From contig JBCBHO010000002.1 in the NCBI GenBank assembly GCA_038525525.1, positions 186,001-250,000 on the forward strand: a stretch of 64,000 bases of DNA, read 5' to 3'. Source of the DNA: Shimia_B sp038525525. GTDB lineage: Bacteria; Pseudomonadota; Alphaproteobacteria; Rhodobacterales; Rhodobacteraceae. Under the pieces are notes generated by a model. It was given only the letters and a program-made list of their open reading frames with translations. It was not told the origin of the DNA and did not search any database. A program made the translations under genes and the position numbers. Below are positions 44,645 through 53,870 of the stretch, in pieces; the stretch's first letter is position 1; the number at the start of each line of letters is the position of its first letter.

Positions 44645-44706
44645 GGGCGCTGGACGCACCAGCCGTCCTGCCACGCGGCAAAGCGCGAACGGAAGACCCG
44701 CGCCAA

Positions 44707-44751
44707 AAATTCCTTCGCAAGGAATTTGCCAAGGCTTTTCGCAAAAGCCTT
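44707..44751. repeat. Double palindrome, copy 2 (possible terminator)
   Basis: AAATTCCTTCGCAAGGAATTT (44707-44727) and AAGGCTTTTCGCAAAAGCCTT (44731-44751), same order and spacing as copy 1 with compensating changes that keep the stems. It lies eight bases before the end of the convergent SRAP gene. Confidence 0.7.
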
Positions 44752-44758
44752 CCCGCGT

Positions 44759-45430
44759 TCAGGTCGCCCCTTCGAGCGGTTGGGTCAGAGCGGGACCCGT
44801 GGCACGGTTGGAATTCACCGCGGGGTCCACGCGATAGGTGTCGAGCACATCCTCGGCGGCCGGCACCATCAGCGCCGCCGCCCCCTTGCCCTCCTCGCCG
44901 AGCCAGAGACCCCAGCGCACGGGCTCGAGGATCACGGGCATTCGCTTGTGGATGCGCGCCATGGGCGCGTTGGCTGCGCAGGTGACGATGGCGCAGGTGC
45001 TGTGGCGCTCCCCGTCGCGCTCCCAGTCCTGCCAGACGCCCGCGAAGACGAGCGGCGCGCCATCGCGGCGAAAGATGTACCAGGGCAGGCGCGCGCCCTC
45101 GGGCGTCTTCGTCCATTCGTAGAAGCCGGTCGCCGGGATCAGGCATCGCCGCTCCCGCGCCGCCTGCTTGAAAGCGGGCTTTTCGACGATCGTCTCCGCC
45201 CGCGCATTGATGAGGAGCGGCCCGCCATTCGTCGTCTTGTACCAATGCGGCAGGAAGCCCCAGCGCATGGGCCGCAGCCGCCGCGCACCGTCCTCGGAGG
45301 CCACAGTGGTCACCTGCGTCGTCGGGCAGACATTGTAGCGAGGTGTCTCGGGCAAGTCATTGGAGAGCGTGGCCTCGAAGAGGCGCGCCATCTCGTCGTC
45401 GGGCAAGGTGATGACAAACCGTCCACACAT
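44759..45430 (-). CDS. SRAP (HMCES/YedK) family protein
   Basis: 223 residues. The family features are all visible: catalytic Cys2 (MCGRFV), RYNVCPT, NARAETI, GFYEW with the catalytic Glu near residue 113 and H-K-R-M-P in RIHKRMPVIL. SRAP proteins covalently trap abasic sites in single-stranded DNA and protect them. Monocistronic. Confidence 0.93.
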   Translation of the reverse strand: MCGRFVITLPDDEMARLFEATLSNDLPETPRYNVCPTTQVTTVASEDGARRLRPMRWGFLPHWYKTTNGGPLLINARAETIVEKPAFKQAARERRCLIPATGFYEWTKTPEGARLPWYIFRRDGAPLVFAGVWQDWERDGERHSTCAIVTCAANAPMARIHKRMPVILEPVRWGLWLGEEGKGAAALMVPAAEDVLDTYRVDPAVNSNRATGPALTQPLEGAT

Positions 45431-45497
45431 GCCCCGAGGCTAGATAGGCAGGCCGGGGCACGCAAGCGCCCCGGCCTTGGTCCATAGGGTCATTCGT

Positions 45498-47075
45498 TTA
45501 TTCGACCTTCGTGATGCGGCCGTCGAGCATGGCCGCGCCCGTGCCGTTCTCGGCGATGTACTCGGCCACCACGTCTGCGAGATCAGGGCCGAAATCGTAG
45601 GCGTTCATGCCCTCTTCCGCGAAGACGGAATAGCCATCGCCACCGCCGCGCATGAAGTTGTTCGAGGCCACGCCGTAGGTCGCCGCCGGATCGAGTGGCA
45701 CGAACGCGCCGTCCACTTCCACCATCACGTCGGAGATGCGCGCGCCCACCTCGGCCGCGGGATCGAAGGTGTACTTCATCCCCGCCACCTGCGGGAAGCG
45801 GCCACCGCCATCCTCGAGCCGCGACACGCCGTTCTCCAGCGCCGCGAGCACGCCCGCGCCCGAGAGCTGGAAGGTCGCCAGCGTGTTCTGGAAGGGCAGC
45901 ACCGTCAGCACCTCGCCCATGGTCACGTCACCCGCATCGAGCGAGGCGCGCAGGCCGCCCCCGTTCTGGAAGACGATCTGGATGCCTTGGTCCCGCACCC
46001 GCTCGAGGATCGCGGTGGAAACGAGATTGCCCATCTGGCACTCCTCCGCGCGGCAGAAGGACCGGTCGCCCTCCACGGCTGTGTCGGAGAACCCGATGAC
46101 CTCCTGCTGCATGGCCTCGATGGGCGCGCCGAGCTCGGCCACGCGGGCCGCAATCGCCGCGTCGGGTTCCACGGAGGCATCGAGCACCTTCGTTGCGCCG
46201 TTCGAGGCGGTGACATTGCCGTCATCGTCGAAGTTCAGGATCAGGTGACCGACATATTTCGAATAGGCATAGGCCTGCACCACCGGGACGCCCGACGCGT
46301 TCAGGAGCGGATAGGCCTCCGCGCCTTCCTCGGTGTTGGAAAGCAGCGTGTGCGAATGCCCGCCCACGACCGCGTCGAGCCCCGCCACCTCTTGCGCGAT
46401 CTCGAGGTCTTTCACGAGGCCCACATGGGTAAGCGCGATGATCTTGTCGACGCCCGCAGCTTCCATGGCCGCCACGTCCTCGCGGAGCGCCTCGATCTCG
46501 TCCATGAAGACGACGTTCGGGCCCGGCGAGGAGATCTCGGCGGTGTCGCCCGTGAGCGCGGAGACGATCCCGATCGTCTCGCCCCCCACCTCGAGCATCA
46601 CGCTGTCCTCGAGGACACCGTTGAGCTCCGGCGAGGCGGAGACGTCGAGGTTGCCCGAGATGACCGGAAAATCCACCATCCCGATGAAGGAGGCGAGCCC
46701 CTCGGGGCCGTTGTTGAATTCGTGGTTGCCCGAGGCCATCACATCAAAACCGATGGCGTTCATGAACTCGGCTGCCGCCGCGCCGCCATAGGTCGTGAAG
46801 AAGGGTGAGCCCTGGAACTGGTCGCCTGCATCGACGACGATGACGTTCTCGCCCGCGAGATCGGCCCGCAGCGCGTCGATGGCGGTCTTGACCCGCGCCA
46901 CCCCGCCAAAGCACTCGCCGGCCGCGTCGTCCTCGGCGTTACAGGTGGAATCAAAGCGATTGATGGGCTGGATGCGGCTGTGCAGGTCGTTGATGTGGAT
47001 GATATGCAGCGTGTAATCGGCGCTCACCACGGAGCCCATGAGGGCGAGGGAAGAGGCAGTGAAAAGAAGGCGCAT
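45498..47075 (-). CDS. Periplasmic 5'-nucleotidase/UshA-like phosphoesterase
   Basis: 525 residues from the ATG at 47075, with GGAG nine bases upstream. A signal peptide ends near SVVSA. The metallophosphoesterase core follows: HIIHINDLHSRI, VVDAGDQFQGSPF, ASGNHEFNNG, THVGLVKD and GGHSHTLL. The C-terminal nucleotide-binding domain (residues about 340-500) has QNGGGLRASLDAG and SNNFMRGGGDGYSVF. It releases phosphate from nucleotides in the periplasm, a phosphorus-scavenging role. Confidence 0.92.
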   Translation of the reverse strand: MRLLFTASSLALMGSVVSADYTLHIIHINDLHSRIQPINRFDSTCNAEDDAAGECFGGVARVKTAIDALRADLAGENVIVVDAGDQFQGSPFFTTYGGAAAAEFMNAIGFDVMASGNHEFNNGPEGLASFIGMVDFPVISGNLDVSASPELNGVLEDSVMLEVGGETIGIVSALTGDTAEISSPGPNVVFMDEIEALREDVAAMEAAGVDKIIALTHVGLVKDLEIAQEVAGLDAVVGGHSHTLLSNTEEGAEAYPLLNASGVPVVQAYAYSKYVGHLILNFDDDGNVTASNGATKVLDASVEPDAAIAARVAELGAPIEAMQQEVIGFSDTAVEGDRSFCRAEECQMGNLVSTAILERVRDQGIQIVFQNGGGLRASLDAGDVTMGEVLTVLPFQNTLATFQLSGAGVLAALENGVSRLEDGGGRFPQVAGMKYTFDPAAEVGARISDVMVEVDGAFVPLDPAATYGVASNNFMRGGGDGYSVFAEEGMNAYDFGPDLADVVAEYIAENGTGAAMLDGRITKVE

Positions 47076-47194
47076 GGGGGCAGACTCCATTGGATGTGCA
47101 GGAACAATGCTGCGCTTGCCTGCCCCGGGATTGCAACACTTCTGTGAAGCGACCCCCTTGACCACGGCAGCCTTGGATTGGCATGTGACATGCC

Positions 47195-47548
47195 ATGCTG
47201 ATCTACAAAATCTTCCAGCCGGACGAGTGGGCGGCGCTCTCGGCAGAGGGCGCGACCCGCGGCGCGACGGTCGATCTGGCGGATGGATACATCCACTTTT
47301 CCACCTCCGAGCAGGTCCGCGGCACCGCTGAAAAGCACTTCGCCACGTCGGGCGATCTCGTGCTCGCGGCGGTCGATACCTCGAGCCTAGGCCAGGATCT
47401 GAAGTGGGAGGTGGCGCGCGGGCAGGCGCTCTTTCCACATCTTTATCGGGAGCTCGCGCTGGAGGAGGTCGTCTGGACGGCCCCGCTCAAGCGCAACGGC
47501 GCAGGTCATATCTTCCCCGATTTCCCGGAGCCGCTCGAGGAGGCCTGA
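47195..47548 (+). CDS. DUF952 family protein
   Basis: 117 residues of the DUF952 type: IYKIFQPDEWAAL, DLADGYIHFSTSEQVRGTAE, LKWEVARGQALFPHLYREL. Function unknown. pyrD starts three bases after its stop, a common neighbour arrangement. Confidence 0.9.
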   Translation: MLIYKIFQPDEWAALSAEGATRGATVDLADGYIHFSTSEQVRGTAEKHFATSGDLVLAAVDTSSLGQDLKWEVARGQALFPHLYRELALEEVVWTAPLKRNGAGHIFPDFPEPLEEA

Positions 47549-47551
47549 GCC

Positions 47552-48601
47552 TTGCGCCTCCTAGACCGCGTCGCTCTGGCGGCTCTTCACCGCTTCGAGC
47601 CCGAGCGCGCCCATGATCTCGCGCTCAAGGCGCTGCGCGCGGGCCTCGTCCCCCCGGCCAAGGCGGCGCGCAGCCCACGCCTCGCCACGCAGATAGGCCC
47701 CCTCTCCTTCTCCAATCCCGTGGGTGTCGCAGCGGGCTTCGACAAGAACGCGGAAGCCATGGCACCGCTGGCGCGTGCGGGGCTGGGCTTCATCGAGGTG
47801 GGCGCGGCCACGCCCATGCCCCAGCCCGGCAATCCGAAGCCCCGCCTCTTTCGCCTCACCGAGGACCGTGCGGCCATCAACCGCTTCGGCTTCAACAATG
47901 ACGGGATGGAGGCCATCGCCGCTCGGCTCGAGGCCTATGGCGGCGCGGTGCCCGTGGGGCTCAATCTAGGCGCCAACAAGGAGAGTGCGGACCGCGCGCG
48001 GGACTACGTCACCGTCTTCAATCGCTGCGCGCCGCATGTGGCGTTCTGCACGGTCAACATCTCCTCGCCCAACACCGAGCGACTGCGCGACCTGCAGGGC
48101 GCCGACGCACTCCGCGCGCTTCTCGCGGGCGTCATGGACGCGCGCGCCGTCACCCCCTGCCCCGTCCTTCTGAAGATCGCGCCGGACCTCACGGCGCCCG
48201 AGCTCGAGGATATCGCGCGCATCGCAGCGGAGGCCGGTCTCGACGGGATTATCGCCACCAACACGACGCTTGACCGGGCGGGGCTCGCCTCGAAACACGC
48301 CCATGAGAAAGGCGGCCTCTCCGGCGCGCCGCTCTTCGAGAAAAGTACCCGCGTCCTCGCCCGCCTCTCCACGCTCACCGACCTCCCGCTCATCGGTGTG
48401 GGCGGTATCTCGAGCGCGGAAGACGCCTATGCCAAGATCAAAGCGGGTGCCTCGGCGGTGCAGCTTTATACCGGCTTCATCTACCGCGGCCTCGGGCTCG
48501 TGGGCGAGATCACTGAGGGCCTCGATGCGCTTCTGGCGCGCGACGGGCACGCCACGCTTGAAAGCGCAATCGGCACCGACCGCGACCGCTGGCTCGCCTG
48601 A
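47552..48601 (+). CDS. pyrD: Dihydroorotate dehydrogenase (quinone), class 2
   Basis: 349 residues from a TTG start just after the DUF952 stop. Features of the membrane-associated class 2 enzyme: N-terminal helix (ALAALHRFEPERAHDLALKA), FMN region NPVGVAAGFDKNAEA, INRFGFNNDG, VNISSPNTERLRDLQ with catalytic Ser, and GVGGISSAEDAYAKIKAGAS. It oxidises dihydroorotate to orotate in pyrimidine synthesis and reduces quinone. Confidence 0.96.
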   Translation: MRLLDRVALAALHRFEPERAHDLALKALRAGLVPPAKAARSPRLATQIGPLSFSNPVGVAAGFDKNAEAMAPLARAGLGFIEVGAATPMPQPGNPKPRLFRLTEDRAAINRFGFNNDGMEAIAARLEAYGGAVPVGLNLGANKESADRARDYVTVFNRCAPHVAFCTVNISSPNTERLRDLQGADALRALLAGVMDARAVTPCPVLLKIAPDLTAPELEDIARIAAEAGLDGIIATNTTLDRAGLASKHAHEKGGLSGAPLFEKSTRVLARLSTLTDLPLIGVGGISSAEDAYAKIKAGASAVQLYTGFIYRGLGLVGEITEGLDALLARDGHATLESAIGTDRDRWLA

Positions 48602-48619
48602 GCCCGCCTTGGCCTGTCC

Positions 48620-49957
48620 TCAATACCCTCCGCCGGAGGCCGCCGATGCCTCCACCCGGCCGTAGACCAGCATGAGCGTCAGGGCCCGCGCCACGAATAG
48701 CACGACGATCGCCGCCCAGAGCCCGTGATTGCCCAATGGCTCGAGCAGCGCCAGAACCGCGACGAGGTAGGCCGCGAAGGAGAGCGCCATCATGTTGCGC
48801 ATCTCCCGCGTCCGCGTGGCGCCGATGAAGACCCCGTCGAGGAGGAAGGAGCCCGCCGCGATGAGCGGCATCGCCACGAGCCAGGGCAGGAAGTCCCGCG
48901 CCGCCGCGCGCACGTTGGGCGCGGTGGTCATCGTGTCGATCATCGCCCCGCCGAACGCGGCATAGCCCAGCGCCAGCACCGCCGCCGTGCCAAAGGTCCA
49001 GATCCCGCAGAGCACCACCGCCTGCCGCAGGGCCCGCGCGCGGCCCGCGCCCAGCATACGCGCCACGAGCGCCTCCACCGCGAAGGCAAACCCGTCAAGC
49101 CCGTAGCTCGCCACGTAGAGGAACTGGATCAGCACCTGGTTTGCCGCGAGCGTCACCTCCCCGAACCGCGCCGACAGGAAGATAAAGCTCGTGAAGGCGG
49201 CCATGAGAAAGACCGAGCGGATTGTGATGTCCGTGCTCACGACCAGAAGCCGCGCGAGGCGGACCGGCGCCAAGAGTCGCGCGCGTTCGCGCCAATGGGG
49301 CCGGGCAAAGACCGCGCGGCAGAACCAGAGCCCGAGCGCGGCACCCGCGACCTCCGCGATGGCCGTGGCCGCGGCCACGCCGGGCACACCCCAGCCGAGG
49401 CCGAGGACGAACCACGCGCTCAAGCCGATGTTGAGCCCGTTCATGACGAGCTGGAGCGCGAGCACGCCCCGCGTCCGCTCCGCCGCGATGAGCCAGCCGT
49501 TGATGCCGAACACAGCGATGGCCGCCGGCGCCGTCACGATGCGGATCGCGAGATAACTCGCCACCATCGCCTCCACGGCGGGCGTGGCGGGCGCCACGCG
49601 GAGCGCCAGCGCAAAGAGCGGGACCTGAAGCAGGATCAGCAGAAGACCCGCGCCCAGCGCGATGAGGAGCGCGCGGGAGAGGATCGCATCCACCTCCCCC
49701 GCATCACCCTGCCCCAGCGCCTGGCCCGCGAGGCCCGTCGTCCCCATCCTCAGGAACCCGAAGAACCAGTAGAGCGTCGTCAGGATCGCCGCGCCGAGGC
49801 CCACGGCGCCGATGGGCGCGGCCTCCTCGATCTGACCCACAACGGCAGTGTCCACGATGCCGAGGAGCGGTACCGTGACGTTCGAGAGCACAACCGGCAC
49901 CGCGATCCTGAGCACCCGGCCGTGGGTCACGGCCTCCGGCGCGGCGGTCTCATGCAT
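48620..49957 (-). CDS. MATE-family efflux transporter
   Basis: 445 residues with about twelve membrane segments, two similar halves. MATE marks include IVDTAVVGQIEEAAPIGAVG in the first helix pair and FGINGWLIAAERTR. It resembles the DinF branch. It would export cationic compounds using Na+ or H+. Its start overlaps the end of a thioesterase gene by eight bases, so it is third in that operon. Confidence 0.9.
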   Translation of the reverse strand: MHETAAPEAVTHGRVLRIAVPVVLSNVTVPLLGIVDTAVVGQIEEAAPIGAVGLGAAILTTLYWFFGFLRMGTTGLAGQALGQGDAGEVDAILSRALLIALGAGLLLILLQVPLFALALRVAPATPAVEAMVASYLAIRIVTAPAAIAVFGINGWLIAAERTRGVLALQLVMNGLNIGLSAWFVLGLGWGVPGVAAATAIAEVAGAALGLWFCRAVFARPHWRERARLLAPVRLARLLVVSTDITIRSVFLMAAFTSFIFLSARFGEVTLAANQVLIQFLYVASYGLDGFAFAVEALVARMLGAGRARALRQAVVLCGIWTFGTAAVLALGYAAFGGAMIDTMTTAPNVRAAARDFLPWLVAMPLIAAGSFLLDGVFIGATRTREMRNMMALSFAAYLVAVLALLEPLGNHGLWAAIVVLFVARALTLMLVYGRVEASAASGGGY

Positions 49958-50453
49958 CCTTGCGGGGCATCACGAAATGGCAGGTGGCGTGGGCAAAGGG
50001 CCGCTCGCGGTTGTCCTGCCAGCCTTCCACCTGAACGCTCGCATAGCGCCGCCCCCGGCGCGTGATCCGTGCCCGGGCATAGGCGTCGCGCGGCAGCCCG
50101 GAGCGCAGGTAATCCACCGTGAGATCGATGGTCTTGGGCAGCCGCGGCAGCGTGATCCGCTCGGGGTCATCCGTTTCGATCACGCCTGCCTCCAGATCGT
50201 CCCAGAGAGTGGCCCAGCTCAGCGTCACCACCGCCGTGGCCTCGAGGAAGGCCGCCGTCACCCCGCCATGGAGCGCGGGGAGCATCGGGTTCCCGATGAG
50301 CTTGTCGTCGTAGGCAAGCACGCCGGTGAGCTCGTCGCCACGCCGGTCAAAGCCGATCCCCATGAACTCGAGATAGGGAATGTTGCCCACGAGCGCCCCA
50401 AGGAGCGCGTCGCGCCGCTGCTTGACGACCTGCACCTTCTCGGGCGGGCGCAT
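49950..50453 (-). CDS. PaaI-family thioesterase (hotdog fold)
   Basis: 167 residues from the ATG that overlaps the preceding stop (TGATG). A hotdog thioesterase: LEFMGIGFDRRGDELTGVLA, NPMLPALHGGVTAAFLEATA and DLTVDYLRSGLPRDAYARAR. It hydrolyses acyl-CoA, often aromatic; substrate unknown. Part of a three-gene operon with a second thioesterase and the MATE pump. Confidence 0.85.
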   Translation of the reverse strand: MRPPEKVQVVKQRRDALLGALVGNIPYLEFMGIGFDRRGDELTGVLAYDDKLIGNPMLPALHGGVTAAFLEATAVVTLSWATLWDDLEAGVIETDDPERITLPRLPKTIDLTVDYLRSGLPRDAYARARITRRGRRYASVQVEGWQDNRERPFAHATCHFVMPRKDA

Positions 50454-50878
50454 CACGTACCGCGCTCCACGGTGAAGGCGCCGGTGGCCGCCGCCACGGG
50501 CTCGGCGCGATTGTCGTCGAAGGCCGAGGCACGCACGAAGGCCACCGCGCGGGTCATGTGATAGCATTCGGCGCGCGCCGTGATCGCCTGCCCGGGCGTG
50601 GCCGAGCGCATGTAATCGATGCGCAGGTCGATCGTGGCCGTGCCCACCGGCTGGTCGGGGTGGCACATCACCGCCGCGCCCCCGCAGGTATCCATGAGCG
50701 CCGAAACGGCCCCGCCGGCGATCACGCCGGTGGCCGGGTCCCCCACGAGGCGCGCGTCATAGGGCATGGTGATCTCCGCCACGCCGCCGGAAATCTCCGT
50801 GATTTCCATGCCCAGCGCCTTGGCATGGGGGATCGCCTCGATGAAGAGGCGGGCGATCTGGGCTGGATCGGCTGGCAT
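50453..50878 (-). CDS. PaaI-family thioesterase (hotdog fold)
   Basis: 141 residues with the PaaI pattern: PHAKALGMEI, GVIAGGAVSALMDTCGG with the catalytic-site Asp, and ATIDLRIDYMRSATPGQAI. First gene of the thioesterase-thioesterase-MATE operon. The two thioesterases are homologous and probably arose by duplication. Confidence 0.87.
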   Translation of the reverse strand: MPADPAQIARLFIEAIPHAKALGMEITEISGGVAEITMPYDARLVGDPATGVIAGGAVSALMDTCGGAAVMCHPDQPVGTATIDLRIDYMRSATPGQAITARAECYHMTRAVAFVRASAFDDNRAEPVAAATGAFTVERGT

Positions 50879-50993
50879 GGGAACTCCCGTAGGGCTGCGG
50901 CGTCCTCTATTCGCATTGGGTCGCAGCTTTGCAAGCCTCGAGGGCGTTGGAAATCACGCGCCCTTGGGATAGCGTCGGAGAGGGAGGAGACCG

Positions 50994-51368
50994 ATGGCCG
51001 AGACACGCCTGTCGTTCAAGGAGATGTGCGCGAAGTTCGACGTCACGCCGCGCACGCTCCGCTACTACGAATACATCGAACTCCTCTCGCCCGAGCGGGA
51101 GGGGCGGTCGCGCTTCTACGGACCCACCGAGATCGCGCGGATGACCCTCATCCTCCGTGGGCGGCGCTGGGGCTTTTCGCTCGAGGACCTGCGGCAATGG
51201 TTGCTGATCTACGAAAACGAGGGCAGCCAGAAACAGCTCGCGACCTTCGTGGAATATGCCGAGCGCCAGCTGCGCGAGCTGCAGGCCAAGCGCGTCGAAC
51301 TTGACGAGGTGATCGGCGAGCTTGAGGGCTTGAAGTCGAGCATCGAGGCCGACCTCGCAAAGAGCTGA
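50994..51368 (+). CDS. MerR-family regulator
   Basis: 124 residues. N-terminal winged HTH: FKEMCAKFDVTPRTLRYYEY, then ERGRSRFYGPTEIARM-like wing region (EGRSRFYGPTEIARM), and a C-terminal dimerisation coiled coil. No Cys cluster, so it is not a metal sensor. This subtype often controls acyl-CoA or branched amino acid breakdown in proteobacteria, fitting the beta-oxidation genes downstream. Confidence 0.88.
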   Translation: MAETRLSFKEMCAKFDVTPRTLRYYEYIELLSPEREGRSRFYGPTEIARMTLILRGRRWGFSLEDLRQWLLIYENEGSQKQLATFVEYAERQLRELQAKRVELDEVIGELEGLKSSIEADLAKS

Positions 51369-51373
51369 CTCGA

Positions 51374-51386
51374 TGACCCGGCGTCA
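51374..51386. promoter_or_regulatory. Candidate MerR operator (palindrome)
   Basis: TGACCCGGCGTCA, an imperfect copy of the TGACG-n3-CGTCA palindrome found at 51506, just after the first MerR gene. Possible operator; not proven. Confidence 0.35.
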
Positions 51387-51505
51387 GTAGGCACCTGAGA
51401 GGGTGCGGAAAACCCGACCCTCGAAACTCTGATCAAACCGCTTTGGCTTGAAGAAAATTGCGCGAGACGGGGCGGCAAAAGTACGAAGCTATCGCCCAGA
51501 AATTC

Positions 51506-51535
51506 TGACGCGGCGTCATGTTTACGCGCACGTCA
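51506..51535. promoter_or_regulatory. Candidate operator upstream of second MerR gene and acyl-CoA dehydrogenase
   Basis: TGACGCGGCGTCA (51506-51518) is a palindrome with perfect five-base arms, followed by TTTACGCGCACGTCA (51521-51535), which resembles the TTTACGT-type motifs bound by MerR regulators of acyl-CoA genes. It lies 71-100 bases before the second MerR start. A similar palindrome precedes the thiolase gene at 55147. Confidence 0.5.
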
Positions 51536-51605
51536 CCTTTGCTTGTAACATGACCTTCGAATCTTCAGCTATGCCGCGATGCGAGAGAGCTGAGAGACCC
51601 GAACC

Positions 51606-52004
51606 ATGACCGAGACAACCATGACCATCCGGGAGATGTGCGACACCTACGACGTGACCCCGCGCACGCTCCGTTTCTACGAAGCCAAGGAACTGCTGTC
51701 GCCCATCCGCCAGGGCACGCGCCGCCTCTTCACCAAGCGCGACCGCGCACGGCTGAAGCTCATCCTGCGCGGCAAGCGCTTCGGGTTTTCGCTCGAAGAG
51801 ATCCGCCAGCTGCTGGCGCTCTATGACCTCGGCGACAGCCAGGCGACGCAAATCCGCGCCACCCGCGAGGTGGCCCAAAAACACCTGGAGGGCATGGTCG
51901 CCCAGCGCGACGAGCTGACCTCCGCCATCGACGACCTGCGTGAGCAGCTGAACTGGGCCGACAAAGTCCTCGCGGACATGACCCAGACCGAAGCCGCGCA
52001 GTAA
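51606..52004 (+). CDS. MerR-family regulator of beta-oxidation (probable)
   Basis: 132 residues. HTH: TIREMCDTYDVTPRTLRFYE, wing QGTRRLFTKRDRARLKLIL, hinge FGFSLEEIRQLLALYD, then a dimerisation coiled coil (EVAQKHLEGMVAQRDELTSA). No metal-binding Cys. It is paralogous to the MerR 240 bases upstream. Only 23 bases separate it from the acyl-CoA dehydrogenase gene, so it is probably autoregulated and regulates that gene. Confidence 0.9.
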   Translation: MTETTMTIREMCDTYDVTPRTLRFYEAKELLSPIRQGTRRLFTKRDRARLKLILRGKRFGFSLEEIRQLLALYDLGDSQATQIRATREVAQKHLEGMVAQRDELTSAIDDLREQLNWADKVLADMTQTEAAQ

Positions 52005-52027
52005 AATACGCACTCAGGGAGACCCCA

Positions 52028-53806
52028 ATGCCGACCTTCACCGCCCCGACGAAAGACCAGCAGTTCATCCTGCATGATCTCCTGAAGATCGCCGAGCAGG
52101 ACGTGCCGGGCTACGCCGATCTGGACCGAGACTTCACCGACGCCGTCCTCACCGAGGCAGGCAAGCTCGCCGTGGAGGTACTTCATCCGCTCAACGCCAC
52201 GGGCGACAAGGAAGGCTGCCGGCTGGAAAACGGCGTCGTCCGCGTGCCCGCGGGCTTCAAGGAGGCCTATGACCAGATGGCCGAGGGCGGCTGGATGGCC
52301 ATGGACATCCCCGAGGAATACGGCGGTCAGGGCCTGCCCTACATCATGCACACTGCTGCCATGGAGCCCATGGTGTCGGCGAACATGGCCTTCAACATGT
52401 ATCCGGGGCTCTCCCACGGGAACATGGCCGCGATCCTCGCCAACGGCACCGAGGAGCAGAAGCAAACCTACCTGCCCAAGATGTCCACTGGCGAATGGTC
52501 GGGCACGATGAACCTCACGGAGCCCCATTGCGGCACCGATCTCGGCCTCATGCGCACGAAGGCCGAGCCCCAGGACGACGGCACCTACAAGATCTCCGGC
52601 CAGAAGATCTGGATCTCCGCCGGTGAGCACGAGATGGCCGACAACATCATCCACCTCGTGCTGGCCAAGATCCCCGGCGGCCCCGAGGGCGTGAAGGGGA
52701 TCTCCCTCTTCATCGTGCCGAAATTCCTCGTCAACGAAGACGGCTCGCTGGGTGAGCGGAACTCGCTCTCCTGCGGCGGCCTCGAAGAGAAGATGGGCAT
52801 CCACGGCAACGCCACCTGCGTGATGAACTATGACGGGGCCACGGGCTACCTCATCGGCGACGCGCACAAGGGCATGCGCGCCATGTTCATCATGATGAAC
52901 GAAGCACGCCTCGGCGTGGGCCTCCAGGGCTTCGCGCAGGGCGAGATCGCCTACCAGAACGCGCTGGGCTTCGCTCAGGACCGCATCCAGGGCCGCGCCG
53001 TCACCGGCGCCGAGGCGCCCGAGAAGGCCGCAGACCCGATCATCGTGCACCCCGATGTGCGCCGGAACCTGATGGACCAGAAGAGCTTCGTGGAAGGCGC
53101 CCGCGCGCTGACATACTGGGGCTCGACCATGCTCGACCGCGCCCACAGGCTCGAGGACAAAGAGGCCGAGGACATGATGAGCCTGCTCACGCCGGTGATC
53201 AAAGGCTTCCTCACCGACAAGGGCTTCGAGACGGCTGTGAACGCGCAGCAGACGCTGGGCGGCTCGGGCTTCACCCAGGAATGGGGCCTCGAGCAGTTCG
53301 TCCGCGACGCACGGATCACGATGATCTACGAGGGCACGAACGGCGTGCAATCGCTCGACCTCGTGGGCCGCAAGCTCGGCATGAACGGCGGCAAGACGGT
53401 CATGGCCTTCTTCGACATGGTCAAGGACTTCATCAAAGAGAACGAGGGCAATGAGGCGCTGAAGCGTGACTTCCTCGACCCGCTCAAGGCGGCCTCGAAA
53501 GACCTGCAGGCGGCGGGGATGTACTTCATGCAGGAAGGCATGAAGAACCCCAACAATGCGCTCTCGGGCAGCTACGACTTCATGCACCTCTTCGGTCACG
53601 TGGCGCTGGGCCTCATGTGGGCGCGGATGGCCAAGGCCGCCCACGAGGCGCTCGAGGGCGGTGCCTCCGACACCGAATTCTACGAGACGAAGCTCGCCAC
53701 GGGCCGCTACTACATGGCGCGCCCGCTGAAGATGACCGGCACCCACCTCGCACGCATCCAGACCGGCGGCGACACGGTGATGGCACTGAAGGCCGCGAAC
53801 TTCTAA
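52028..53806 (+). CDS. Acyl-CoA dehydrogenase (FadE/DmdC-like)
   Basis: 592 residues: N-terminal helical domain, FAD-binding middle strand region (SGTMNLTEPHCGTDLGLMRT), C-terminal helical domain with the catalytic base Glu in IYEGTNGVQSLD near residue 435, and a further C-terminal domain typical of the roughly 590-600-residue group. That group includes DmdC, the 3-methylmercaptopropionyl-CoA dehydrogenase of Roseobacters. Here the neighbourhood (MerR, thiolase, FadJ) favours general fatty acyl-CoA oxidation. Enzyme family sure; substrate uncertain. Confidence 0.9.
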   Translation: MPTFTAPTKDQQFILHDLLKIAEQDVPGYADLDRDFTDAVLTEAGKLAVEVLHPLNATGDKEGCRLENGVVRVPAGFKEAYDQMAEGGWMAMDIPEEYGGQGLPYIMHTAAMEPMVSANMAFNMYPGLSHGNMAAILANGTEEQKQTYLPKMSTGEWSGTMNLTEPHCGTDLGLMRTKAEPQDDGTYKISGQKIWISAGEHEMADNIIHLVLAKIPGGPEGVKGISLFIVPKFLVNEDGSLGERNSLSCGGLEEKMGIHGNATCVMNYDGATGYLIGDAHKGMRAMFIMMNEARLGVGLQGFAQGEIAYQNALGFAQDRIQGRAVTGAEAPEKAADPIIVHPDVRRNLMDQKSFVEGARALTYWGSTMLDRAHRLEDKEAEDMMSLLTPVIKGFLTDKGFETAVNAQQTLGGSGFTQEWGLEQFVRDARITMIYEGTNGVQSLDLVGRKLGMNGGKTVMAFFDMVKDFIKENEGNEALKRDFLDPLKAASKDLQAAGMYFMQEGMKNPNNALSGSYDFMHLFGHVALGLMWARMAKAAHEALEGGASDTEFYETKLATGRYYMARPLKMTGTHLARIQTGGDTVMALKAANF

Positions 53807-53836
53807 GCAGGGACAAGGTCACTCACGGGACGAAAG

Positions 53837-53870
53837 GCGCGGCGCTCCTCCACGGGCGCCGCGCTTTTCT
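53837..53870 (+). terminator. Rho-independent terminator after acyl-CoA dehydrogenase
   Basis: GCGCGGCGC and GCGCCGCGC form a GC-rich stem followed by TTTT, 31 bases after the stop. A similar hairpin recurs at 54068-54097. Confidence 0.75.
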
